Shown piece by piece: positions 46,260 to 54,458 of a stretch of DNA of 64,000 nt. The position numbers were made by a program, and so were the translations under genes. Where the stretch lies: positions 248,001-312,000 of the forward strand of contig JAQTIE010000007.1 of the NCBI GenBank assembly GCA_029433475.1. Direction: 5' to 3'. The first letter of the stretch is position 1. Each line of letters begins with the position of its first letter. This DNA comes from Neisseriaceae bacterium ESL0693 (lineage in GTDB: Bacteria > Pseudomonadota > Gammaproteobacteria > Burkholderiales > Neisseriaceae). The notes beneath the pieces were generated by a model. It had not been told where the DNA came from, searched no databases, and saw nothing but the letters and a program-made list of their open reading frames with translations.

Positions 46260-46850
46260 GATCTATTCCCGACTGTATTATCGATTAAATCAAATGGTAT
46301 TTTACCTCATTTGTTTGTCATAAACAGTACGATCATAAAAAACCATAAACCGGTTTAATCTCCCTCTTGCCAAAGACAATATAAACCCCATCACTCATTT
46401 AAAATTTACTTTTATTCAGCAACCATTTATCTTGATTTAAATTATGTTAACCAATATAATACCTATGCTTTGTAACATTCATCTTATGGCCATCTCTTTG
46501 CGATGGCCTTTTTTTCTACGTCATCACTGCATGATCTTTCCGGCTATACTGGCAGAAATATTTATATCCACTCAGTTGCTGATAGGCTTACTCATGATCA
46601 CATCAACGAAAAGCCGGTCACAGTATCAATCACTGTTCTGTTTCACTCACTACTCAGAATAGAAATAAATGATGTCCATAAACACAGCCGCTTCATCTGC
46701 AACCACATGAAATCAACACTTGATCAGTATCTTATCTCTAAAAACATCTTTATTTCATTCGATCTTTACCACCCAATGTGAAACTAATAATGTATTCCAT
46801 AGATCCAACAGGCTCTCTAACAGCAAAGCCCGGATCATTAATCCATAAAA
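46260..46850. other. Spacer without a supported gene
   Basis: About 590 bp of AT-rich sequence. Two overlapping plus-strand frames (46444-46662 and 46503-46781) lack ribosome sites and family features, and I reject them as genes. Confidence 0.4.
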
Positions 46851-46900
46851 AGCCCCTTGCCTTTCTGTGCCTAAAATCAGCACAAGATCAACAAGGGGCT
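46851..46900 (-). terminator. Terminator downstream of pilC
   Basis: A 9-bp stem, AGCCCCTTG (46851-46859) with CAAGGGGCT (46892-46900), followed by TTTTT on the minus strand. The 32-nt loop can itself pair (GTGC...GCAC). It lies about 90 bp past the pilC stop. Confidence 0.75.
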
Positions 46901-46988
46901 AATACCAGTTTTTAAAACTATCCGATTTTATCGCCTCAATATAACCATCGGTTCAGTTCACAACTGTTTGTATCAATATCATTGATGA

Positions 46989-49900
46989 CTAACTGCCTTT
47001 ATAGTGATCAAACACTTCGCGCCATGATAACCGTCTCAGCTGCACACTACACAAACCACCTGCCGTAGGAGGCGCAACCACATCGGTATTGCCTGCCACT
47101 TCAATCGGCGTGTCCAGACAGTGTCTCAAGGGGTTGTTCGGATTGTTGGGATCATTTGGATCAGCATCACTTCTTTTAAGTTTGGTTTCCTCGCCATTAC
47201 CGCCCGGATTATTTTTAGTATCATCCCGAATCATGACCATATTAAGATAACCCTGAGCACCAACAGCCATCAGAAATGGATTACTCTGATCCCAGACCAC
47301 ATGCCAGTCACTCTTCTTCAGTTTACCGCCGGTTAATACATTAACCTGTGACTGATAGGTAAAGATACTGCTGTTAAAGGTGGACGTGGTCTCAATACAC
47401 GGGTCTTCCACCTTATGGCTTTTAACACTATAGGAATGGGTGAAGAACAATACTGTATGAGCCGAGATCTGAGGAGTTTGTATCACACGTTCACCCTCAT
47501 CCGGCAATGCAATATACCAGCCGGTACGACCATTGTCAGAACTGAATCTGTTGTCTGAAATATCACGTTGATTATTACCCAATTCAACAATTTGCTGAGC
47601 CAGTAATTGATCGCGTGTGCGTACTGGTTGCTGGGTTTCATTGGCATTAACCTTATCATAAATGCCATACATATATTGCTTGTCTTTATTCTCCAGATCC
47701 GTCTGGTAAATTTCGCTGCCGGTACCAAAGGTAACAATATATTCACCCTCTTTATACTGATACACTTCGGGCGCAGCAGTGATCGGGCTATGATCTCCAG
47801 CTGAAGGCGCAAAGATTTTACGTACTGTCCAATAGGCCGGATTGTCTTTACGTAAATCAAAGCGATAGAGATTACCACCATAATCACCAGCATACACAAT
47901 GTCCGTAATACCATCGTTATGGCTACTTACCGCACGTACTGCCGCCAAACCACCCACCCCATCGGGTACCATGATTTTCTTAATTAAAGTACCCTGAGGA
48001 TCGCCGATTCTTTTACCTGCATAAGTAGTCTTCGGTGGCAAATAATCCGTACCCACATCAACACCCAAAGCATCGTATATATACAGTGCGGTTTCAGTAG
48101 GGTCTTGCGTAGGATTGGCAGTATCAACCAATCCCGGATAGTTAAAACCACTACCGGCAATCACCGTCTGACGGATATTTTTACTTAATACATTGGTGCT
48201 ACTGTCCTCTGCCGCTGACTTATCTACCCGCACGCGGGCAATGGCCGGCGCGCCCACCGTATAACCAAACTTATTATCCGGCCCCTGCGGTGTATGGAAT
48301 AAAGTCACCTCATTACTGCTGCCATCAGCGCCCACATTACGACCAGAGCCCGGCTCTTGGCCGCCGATGATCAGGGCAAAAATACCGCGTCCGGCCTGAC
48401 CCATGCCTGAGGCCATAAAGTATACAGAAGGTTCACCCTCGGTTTTGCGCACCTTAATACCGCCATTAAGCAAATAGCGATGCGGTACTTTGGTATTCTG
48501 ACCATATTCTGCCTGCGTCAGGTCTTTAAAGTATTTATTGGTGGTGTCGCTATTGTCCAGACTGCTGCGCTGCATACCCAAAGGCATGTAATTAAAGGCC
48601 AGGGTATAAGGATGATTTTCATCATTGCTGTATTTGAATACATATACCAGCCCATCATTGGCTGAAGTAATCACAAATTTGGACAGACCATTGGTCTGAG
48701 GCCCCAGACTAATGATGGGATTGTCTTCGATATCGCCCATTTCACGCGCACTCTGACCTTGGCTGGTCAGTTTACGCTCACGATAATCCAGCACAAAACC
48801 CTCCTGCTTGATCTGATCATCTGGTTTGGCACGTGCCAGCCAGGCCAACAAACCGTCTTTCCATTCATTCTTGTTTTTACCATCATTATCAGGGATATTG
48901 AAGGTGTCATTATCAAGCGAACCCAATTCATCCGGATAACTGTAGGTATTAACACCATCACTTAAAATAAAGCGGCGATTACCATCATTAAATGACGGCG
49001 TCAGTGATTTATCTGCTGCATCCGCCTGGGTGTTACCCTTATTTCCACCCTTGGTAATCTGTAGCATACTGCTCCAGGTAGCCGTATCTACAATCGCCCG
49101 CACAGTCAGGGTACCGGTCGAAGTAGACGTAGCGCTGAAATTGGGGGTATTGGTGGTAATCGGCTTTTGAACTTCATCAACTGCGCCAATAATATTATCA
49201 AACACGTTATTAAACGCGTCCATAATCTCCTGACGAGAATTGGCATTAAAGAAATTTTCTGGTTTGGGACTGATCACCATGTCATAAGGTTTACCGGTAT
49301 TATCTTTATAAAAACCATCAGTCTGAGTGGAATTCGGATTGGCTTCGGTAGCGGCATTACGCAATGCCTCCAACACCCGATCACGCTGTGTTCCGGCCAG
49401 CTTACCTAAACCAACACCAATGGTATAAGTAGTAGCCACCTGTTTAAACCGGCCTTTTGTATGGTTGTCAGGGTCAACCCAGTCATTCCATGGCCGGCCG
49501 GCTTCATCATTTGGCCTGCTTTTCGCTTTTTGAGGTGCTGCTGTAGCCTCTCCATTGCGATAATCGCTCTCATAAATATAAGGGTGATATTCTATGGGTG
49601 TTTGCTTTACTACCTTGTCTTTATCCGGGCGGTGGTATAGTACGGGAACCTGTTTCTGATCAGGATCAAACTGCAATACAGTAGCCCACACCTCATTTGG
49701 GTAGGTATCGCCGATTTTACAAGAGGTTTTATATTGTTTGAGTTTACCTTCTTTATCATACAGCGGAACTACCAGGGAAGAATCACCAAAGCTTTTGGTG
49801 GCTACTGTCTGGGTATAGTAAGCCAGCTTCCTGACGCGACCTGGGTCTTTGGGATCAGTAAAGTATTGTGGTCTGAATGGATTCTGACATACGCCATATT

Positions 49901-50804
49901 TATCAACAAATTTATAATCCTGATGACGATAACCATCAAAATAACCATCAAACTGATCTATATTGCCTCTGAGATGATGAAATGCCCAGTAAGGAGAATC
50001 AGTATAAGCATAGTTACCTGATTCTTCCACCCCATCAGTCATCAGTACGATAAAGGATTTCTGGCAGCGATAGCGCAGCTTATTCATCACAAAATTGCGT
50101 GCTACCGCAACATAGCGTCTGGAGGTATAAGTACCGCCTGACGGACGTAAACCTTTCAGGTATAAATCACTACCAACTCTTTCTTTATTGCCATTGATTT
50201 GCTGTAAAAAAAGGCTGTACTCAAAATCATCAGAGGTTTCATAAAAACGAGTCAGATCGTATTGGGCTTTAATATTGGTAGCATTATTAGAATTCGCAGG
50301 ATCTCTGATAATATATTTGGTGTCGGCATTATTATAATTATTAAATGGTTGCAGACCAAAATACAGGCTATTGCGGTGTTTCTTTACCAGTTCAGTCAAT
50401 ATTTCCTGAACCACATCCATTTTAGTAGTAGAGGCGCACAAGCCATAATATTCGCTTTCTGGTGAGTTTGCACCTGGTCGGGACGCTGTAGGCTTTTTAT
50501 CAAAAGTAGCGACATAATCTGTACTCCATGCAGACCATCCTCCCCATGTGCCGTCAGGTTTTCTTTCGCGCGTCTGTTTTTTGCATTTATAAGATTCAGG
50601 CGAAGTTGCCTCATTCATACTGGCTGAATCATCAATAAACAAAGTCACATTAGGCTTCACGCTATACGATGAGGCAGTGGTACTACTGCTTTGCAAATGC
50701 AAAGGAACATCGGCAAAAATGCGCGCATCAGCAGTATTGACACAAAACGCCGCCAGTATGGCAGCATAGAGAGTATTTCTTTTAATACGAAAGCCTTGTT
50801 TCAT
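46989..50804 (-). CDS. pilC: PilC/PilY1-type pilus tip adhesin
   Basis: A 1271-residue secreted protein controlling type IV pilus assembly and adhesion. The signal peptide is about residues 1-27 (AFCVNTADA end). A von Willebrand A-like domain follows, with the metal site DDSASM at 58-63 and the LMTDGVEESG strand. The C-terminal half is the PilY1 beta-propeller, with the calcium-loop-like NDGITDIVYAGDYGGNLYRFDL region. Two Asn/Asp-Pro rich loops near the end (DPNDPNNPNNP) are unusual. Unlike some Neisseria pilC genes, no poly-G tract is seen in the signal-peptide region, so phase variation by that route is not expected. ATG 50804 is preferred to an ATG four codons earlier. Confidence 0.92.
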   Translation of the reverse strand: MKQGFRIKRNTLYAAILAAFCVNTADARIFADVPLHLQSSSTTASSYSVKPNVTLFIDDSASMNEATSPESYKCKKQTRERKPDGTWGGWSAWSTDYVATFDKKPTASRPGANSPESEYYGLCASTTKMDVVQEILTELVKKHRNSLYFGLQPFNNYNNADTKYIIRDPANSNNATNIKAQYDLTRFYETSDDFEYSLFLQQINGNKERVGSDLYLKGLRPSGGTYTSRRYVAVARNFVMNKLRYRCQKSFIVLMTDGVEESGNYAYTDSPYWAFHHLRGNIDQFDGYFDGYRHQDYKFVDKYGVCQNPFRPQYFTDPKDPGRVRKLAYYTQTVATKSFGDSSLVVPLYDKEGKLKQYKTSCKIGDTYPNEVWATVLQFDPDQKQVPVLYHRPDKDKVVKQTPIEYHPYIYESDYRNGEATAAPQKAKSRPNDEAGRPWNDWVDPDNHTKGRFKQVATTYTIGVGLGKLAGTQRDRVLEALRNAATEANPNSTQTDGFYKDNTGKPYDMVISPKPENFFNANSRQEIMDAFNNVFDNIIGAVDEVQKPITTNTPNFSATSTSTGTLTVRAIVDTATWSSMLQITKGGNKGNTQADAADKSLTPSFNDGNRRFILSDGVNTYSYPDELGSLDNDTFNIPDNDGKNKNEWKDGLLAWLARAKPDDQIKQEGFVLDYRERKLTSQGQSAREMGDIEDNPIISLGPQTNGLSKFVITSANDGLVYVFKYSNDENHPYTLAFNYMPLGMQRSSLDNSDTTNKYFKDLTQAEYGQNTKVPHRYLLNGGIKVRKTEGEPSVYFMASGMGQAGRGIFALIIGGQEPGSGRNVGADGSSNEVTLFHTPQGPDNKFGYTVGAPAIARVRVDKSAAEDSSTNVLSKNIRQTVIAGSGFNYPGLVDTANPTQDPTETALYIYDALGVDVGTDYLPPKTTYAGKRIGDPQGTLIKKIMVPDGVGGLAAVRAVSSHNDGITDIVYAGDYGGNLYRFDLRKDNPAYWTVRKIFAPSAGDHSPITAAPEVYQYKEGEYIVTFGTGSEIYQTDLENKDKQYMYGIYDKVNANETQQPVRTRDQLLAQQIVELGNNQRDISDNRFSSDNGRTGWYIALPDEGERVIQTPQISAHTVLFFTHSYSVKSHKVEDPCIETTSTFNSSIFTYQSQVNVLTGGKLKKSDWHVVWDQSNPFLMAVGAQGYLNMVMIRDDTKNNPGGNGEETKLKRSDADPNDPNNPNNPLRHCLDTPIEVAGNTDVVAPPTAGGLCSVQLRRLSWREVFDHYKGS

Positions 50805-52129
50805 TATTTTGACCACGTATGCAATAAGGGTTTAAATATAATGAAAATTATAGCTTAGTTCACCCTCCTGTAAATTATGCACGCAATAGGTAAATAATGA
50901 CATTAAAATATAGATACTAAATAAATTTCTATGTCGTAGTAAAAAATTAACAATTAAATAGTCATGATTAAATGACAATATAATTTCAAACCCATCATAT
51001 TACAGATAGAAAATAATTTGATTGGCAGATAAACGTTTATGACATTAAATATATTACAATCAATTAATTGATATACATATAAAAAAATATATTTATTTTT
51101 AAATAAATTTACTTTAATACCAGATAACACTTTATTTAATGTAAAGAATAAAACATAAATCCAGTTTAAAAATGTTTGCGGTTAAGCATTATTGGTCTGA
51201 TAACCTGATTTTGGAAATAGAAATAAAGCAATAAACCGTATTGGTTGCATCAGCCAAGTCTTTAAGTTCATTGATACAGACAATCAGAATATACTGTATC
51301 TTTTATTCTTAATTTCAGTCAGCCTCGATAGCCAGAATTTGGTACCCTCATTTTCAACCATTCATCGTCCTGATCATTTTTTATGCCCTTCGGTATTGAT
51401 ACCTGATGACAGAAATACTGTCTAATTGATCGACCCGTTATCCTGACAGACCTTAATCGCCATACAATCTGAACAAACGATTAGATACAACACCTCTAAT
51501 TCTGCCATTCTTTAACTTCTTCAATCAGTGAATCGATTATCTGGCAGTCAATGTAAATGAGGTATATGCGTTACACATCTCTTTAAAAATGGCAACAATA
51601 TTCCGGCTGCGCATACCTTCGGTGCGCAAAGACAGAATTTAAATATCTATTTGATTAATAAAGAATTAATACTTTTTAATAAACCGGAATTCGAATGTAT
51701 CATCACAATCTATTGCGTAGAAGTTCAAATTCACTATGATCAATAATTGGCTATTTGTAGATATAGCCATTGCATGCATTTTTACCCATTCTAAGGCTAT
51801 TTTTCTGATAACCCGAAAGTGAGTCTAGTATTAAGGGGCGTATCAATAGTCAATTTCTATGCTTTACTGAATTTATTCAAATCATCTTCAGTTTTCAGAT
51901 TTTCGGCAGATTCTTTGGTCAGGGTCAAGATTGCTTCATTTTTTATGCTAAATATTTTGTTTTAATTTCAATCATGTTGCAGAAGAATTTAGCAGTGATA
52001 CCGTGTTATTTATAATCTCTGGCATTGAGAATATCGGCTGTTTCCTAATCCTTAATCGGTTAAGAAAAGGCCGTTATCATTTTTGGTCCGGTTTTTCTTT
52101 ATATTGCAGTATCAAAATGTCTGCCTGCC
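50805..52129. other. 1.3-kb AT-rich gap upstream of pilC
   Basis: No gene is supported. The first 400 bp are extremely AT-rich and should contain the pilC promoter. The rest is unstructured, with no long open frame, and may be decayed accessory DNA leading into the repeat units. Confidence 0.45.
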
Positions 52130-52780
52130 GTCATTGGCGCCAACATTAAAACCCAGCAATAATATCACGCTACAGCATTCAATAGCACGGGCAGCTTCAG
52201 AAGGCTGAGAACACGGCAGACACACCGCCTTTAACTACCTTCGGGCGTTTTTTTATGTCTGTTTCCCATGCTATTAATACATCTTTCTATGGCAGACAAT
52301 GGCAGGGAGGCCTTGTGCCTGCTGGTTCGTTTGGCCAGTCTTCTAATCCTGCTTTTTGTCCGCCTCCACAATCGTTTAGCAGCGATTCAGGGGGCATTTA
52401 AGACCAGTACAAATGGCCATAGTTTGTTGTTTATTTTTTAATCTATATTGTTTTACTACATCAGGCGGCTTATCCTCCAGATTTCAGCTATTGACAGCAG
52501 CATTAAAACGCGGCAATATCACCCTACCACGTTCAATAGCGTGGGCAGCTTTAGAAGGCTGATTTACAACGGCAGACAAGCCGCCTTTAACTCTATTTCG
52601 GGCGGTTGCTTTATGTCTGTTTACCCATGCCATTAATACATCTTTCTATGGTGGACAATGGCAGGGAGGCTTATGCCTACTGGTTCGTTGTACCAGCCTT
52701 CTAACCCTGCCATTTGTCCGCCTCTTCAATCGTTTAGAAGCGATTCAGGGGCGTTTAAGACTACAACGAAAGAAGTTCAT
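52130..52780 (+). repeat. Two ~359-bp C4/immI-like leader units (locus 2)
   Basis: Two units homologous to the array at 38.6-40.3 kb, anchored by GACAATGGCAGGG at 52295 and 52654. Each has a terminator-like hairpin (ACCGCC...GGGCG with T7 in the first, GCCGCC...GGGCGG in the second), a cloverleaf and the AATCG...CGATT hairpin. The first is a degenerate relic; the second leads into the 43/84-codon gene pair. Same orientation as locus 1. Confidence 0.85.
52654..52718 (+). ncRNA. C4-like antisense RNA candidate, locus 2
   Basis: This 65-nt cloverleaf is homologous to the one at 40178-40243. The closing stem is GACAATGGCAGGG with CCCTGCCATTTGTC. Hairpin II is AGGC-ttat-GCCT, and hairpin III is CTGGT-tcgttgt-ACCAG. 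TTCGTTGTA of hairpin III (52684-52692) is complementary over 9 nt to TACAACGAA at 52762-52770. AGGCTTA (52667-52673) matches TAAGACT (52756-52762) except for one base. Both loops differ from locus 1, and the targets differ accordingly, which supports real pairing. Confidence 0.55.
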
Positions 52781-52783
52781 ATG
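52756..52783 (+). promoter_or_regulatory. Predicted antisense target upstream of the second 43-codon gene
   Basis: TAAGACT and TACAACGAA (52756-52770) abut and are complementary to hairpins II and III of the upstream cloverleaf. AGAAGTTCAT and the ATG at 52781 follow. The arrangement and distances equal those of locus 1. Confidence 0.5.
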
Positions 52784-52912
52784 ACTCTAATTTGTCAGGC
52801 GGTTTTGCGCCTTACCCTAGCGTATTCGTTACACTTATTCTCTACCCCGTTTCAACCTACTACATTGAATAATCATCATAGGCTTTATGCCACCTTCGGA
52901 GGTGGTGCATGA
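52781..52912 (+). CDS. 43-residue leader protein, Icd-like position (locus 2)
   Basis: A paralogue of the gene at 40309-40440, with the same length and the same ATGA overlap with the next gene. The C-terminal LNNHHRLYATF is identical. A longer version of this frame starts at 52658, but the corresponding stretch has stops at locus 1, so the 43-codon form is the conserved one. A hairpin CCACCT-tcgg-AGGTGG (52890-52905) within it hides the ribosome site of the following gene. Confidence 0.55.
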   Translation: MTLICQAVLRLTLAYSLHLFSTPFQPTTLNNHHRLYATFGGGA

Positions 52913-53163
52913 AAACCTATACTGTTGACTATAATCTGTTGGCTTCTTCGGCTGATACTTTATTGACTTTTGATTATTTCAGCCAGCATGTGGAAACCAT
53001 CGCCGATGTAATAGCAGCATTAACCAAACAAGAAGATTTATTAGTTAAACGTCTGGCCGATATGCTGATACAAATGGCTACCCATGTGCAAAATTGTGAG
53101 AGTGGCCGGCTGGCCGCCAATTTGTGTACGGTGTTTGATGGTGGCGAAGAAATCAGACAATAA
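52909..53163 (+). CDS. 84-residue conserved accessory protein (locus 2)
   Basis: A paralogue of the 84-residue protein at 40437-40691 (about 73 percent identical by eye). The conserved core is LLASSADTLL, FDYFSQHVE, MATHVQNCE and LCTVFD. Unknown function. It is translationally coupled to the 43-codon gene, with its ribosome site inside a hairpin. Two diverged but intact copies in one 12-kb interval suggest function rather than recent duplication. Confidence 0.75.
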   Translation: MKTYTVDYNLLASSADTLLTFDYFSQHVETIADVIAALTKQEDLLVKRLADMLIQMATHVQNCESGRLAANLCTVFDGGEEIRQ

Positions 53164-53388
53164 AATATTGATTTAGTTATTCATTACCAAACATCTATCT
53201 TTCTCGCTTGCGGTATTTAATCGTATCACAAGCGGATTGGAAATAAACATATTGCTTAACCGGCTAATTTAGACCATGGTATAGTAAAAAAATAATAATT
53301 AAAAAACATTATTTTATTCTATAGACAAACCAGACAATAAACCCTCTACTGTGATCAAATACAATCAAAGACGGTATAAATAAAATGA

Positions 53389-54000
53389 TTATTTAACCTG
53401 GCGTCTTTCATAGACGGCTTGTGCCAGCGTACCGGCGTCAACATATTCCAATTCACCGCCCAAAGGCATGCCGCGCGCCAAACGGGTAACTTTTGCCGGA
53501 AAATTCTTTAATAATTGCGCCAATACATAAGCAGTGGCATCACCATCGGCGGTGAAGTTGGTCGCAATAATGATTTCTTCGATATCATTATTTTGTAAAC
53601 GATTAACCAGTTTATCCAGAGCGATATGATTTAAATCCATATTCTGTGCTGAACTGACTTGTCCCATCAGTACAAAATATAAACCATCATGGCAATGCGC
53701 CTGTTCCATGCTGGCCACGTCAACGGGCATATGCACAATCATCAGCCTTTTAGGATCACGCCCGGGGTCGGCACATAAGGTGCATTCCGTTCCTTCACAG
53801 AAGGTATTACACAGCCGGCAATGCTGCACCTGCAATAAAGCGCTTTGCAGTGAAACAATTAATTCCTCTGCACCTTGACGGTTGTGTTGCAATAATTCAT
53901 AAGCCATGCGCTGGGCGGTTTTGGGGCCGACATTAGGTAAAATTTCCAATGCTCGTGTCAAACGAGTCAATGCATCTACAGCCACTGTCTGTTTTGCCAT
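53389..54000 (-). CDS. recR: Recombination protein RecR
   Basis: With RecO/RecF it loads RecA on gapped DNA. The 203-residue protein has an HhH motif (LPNVGPKTAQRMAYELL), a zinc finger (CRLCNTFCEGTECTLC) and a Toprim domain (VATNFTADGDATA-type segment). The start MAKQTVAVDAL at 54000 is preferred to an ATG six codons upstream. Third gene of dnaX-ybaB-recR. Confidence 0.96.
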   Translation of the reverse strand: MAKQTVAVDALTRLTRALEILPNVGPKTAQRMAYELLQHNRQGAEELIVSLQSALLQVQHCRLCNTFCEGTECTLCADPGRDPKRLMIVHMPVDVASMEQAHCHDGLYFVLMGQVSSAQNMDLNHIALDKLVNRLQNNDIEEIIIATNFTADGDATAYVLAQLLKNFPAKVTRLARGMPLGGELEYVDAGTLAQAVYERRQVK

Positions 54001-54086
54001 TATTTCAGCCCCGATCACTGCGCCATAAAAAATATCGGTTACTGATGTATGAATCAGGATTTATTGCCGATATTCTTCTGGTTTAA

Positions 54087-54428
54087 TTATTTGAAAAAAT
54101 CACCCATGCCGGTAGGTAAATTCATGCCCTGGGTAAATTGCCCCATTCTTTCTGAAGCGGTGGCTTCTGCTTTGCGTACTGCGTCATTGATAGCAGCGGC
54201 AATCAGGTCTTCCAGCATTTCTTTGTCATCAGCAGCATCAGCCAGTAAGCTGTCTTCTATCTGCAATCGTTTTACTGCATAATGACAATTTATGGTTACT
54301 TTCACCAATCCCGCGCCAGATTCGCCATTGACTTCAACATTGGCCAATTCTGCCTGCGCCTTTTTCATGCGTTCCTGCATCTGCTGCGCCTGTTTCATCA
54401 AACCGCCTAAACCTGCTTTACCAAACAT
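54087..54428 (-). CDS. Nucleoid-associated protein YbaB/EbfC
   Basis: A 113-residue DNA-binding homodimer protein. [25 protein letters not shown], quoted here only as its first 10 and last few residues, is the family start; the body has [18 protein letters not shown], and the protein ends [13 protein letters not shown]. It lies between dnaX and recR, the usual order. Confidence 0.95.
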   Translation of the reverse strand: MFGKAGLGGLMKQAQQMQERMKKAQAELANVEVNGESGAGLVKVTINCHYAVKRLQIEDSLLADAADDKEMLEDLIAAAINDAVRKAEATASERMGQFTQGMNLPTGMGDFFK

Positions 54429-54458
54429 TTTTATTTCCTTTCATGGGTCATAATACAT

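Noticed and set aside
46444-46781. Two overlapping plus-strand frames before the pilC terminator
   Set aside because: No ribosome sites and no domain; the two frames exclude each other.
50700-50804. Phase-variable poly-G tract in pilC
   Set aside because: I looked for a homopolymeric G run in the signal-peptide region as in some Neisseria pilC genes, and none is present.
52658-52780. Upstream extension of the second 43-codon gene to 84 codons
   Set aside because: At locus 1 the equivalent frame is interrupted by stops, and the extension lies across the cloverleaf and its target, so the short form is the conserved one.
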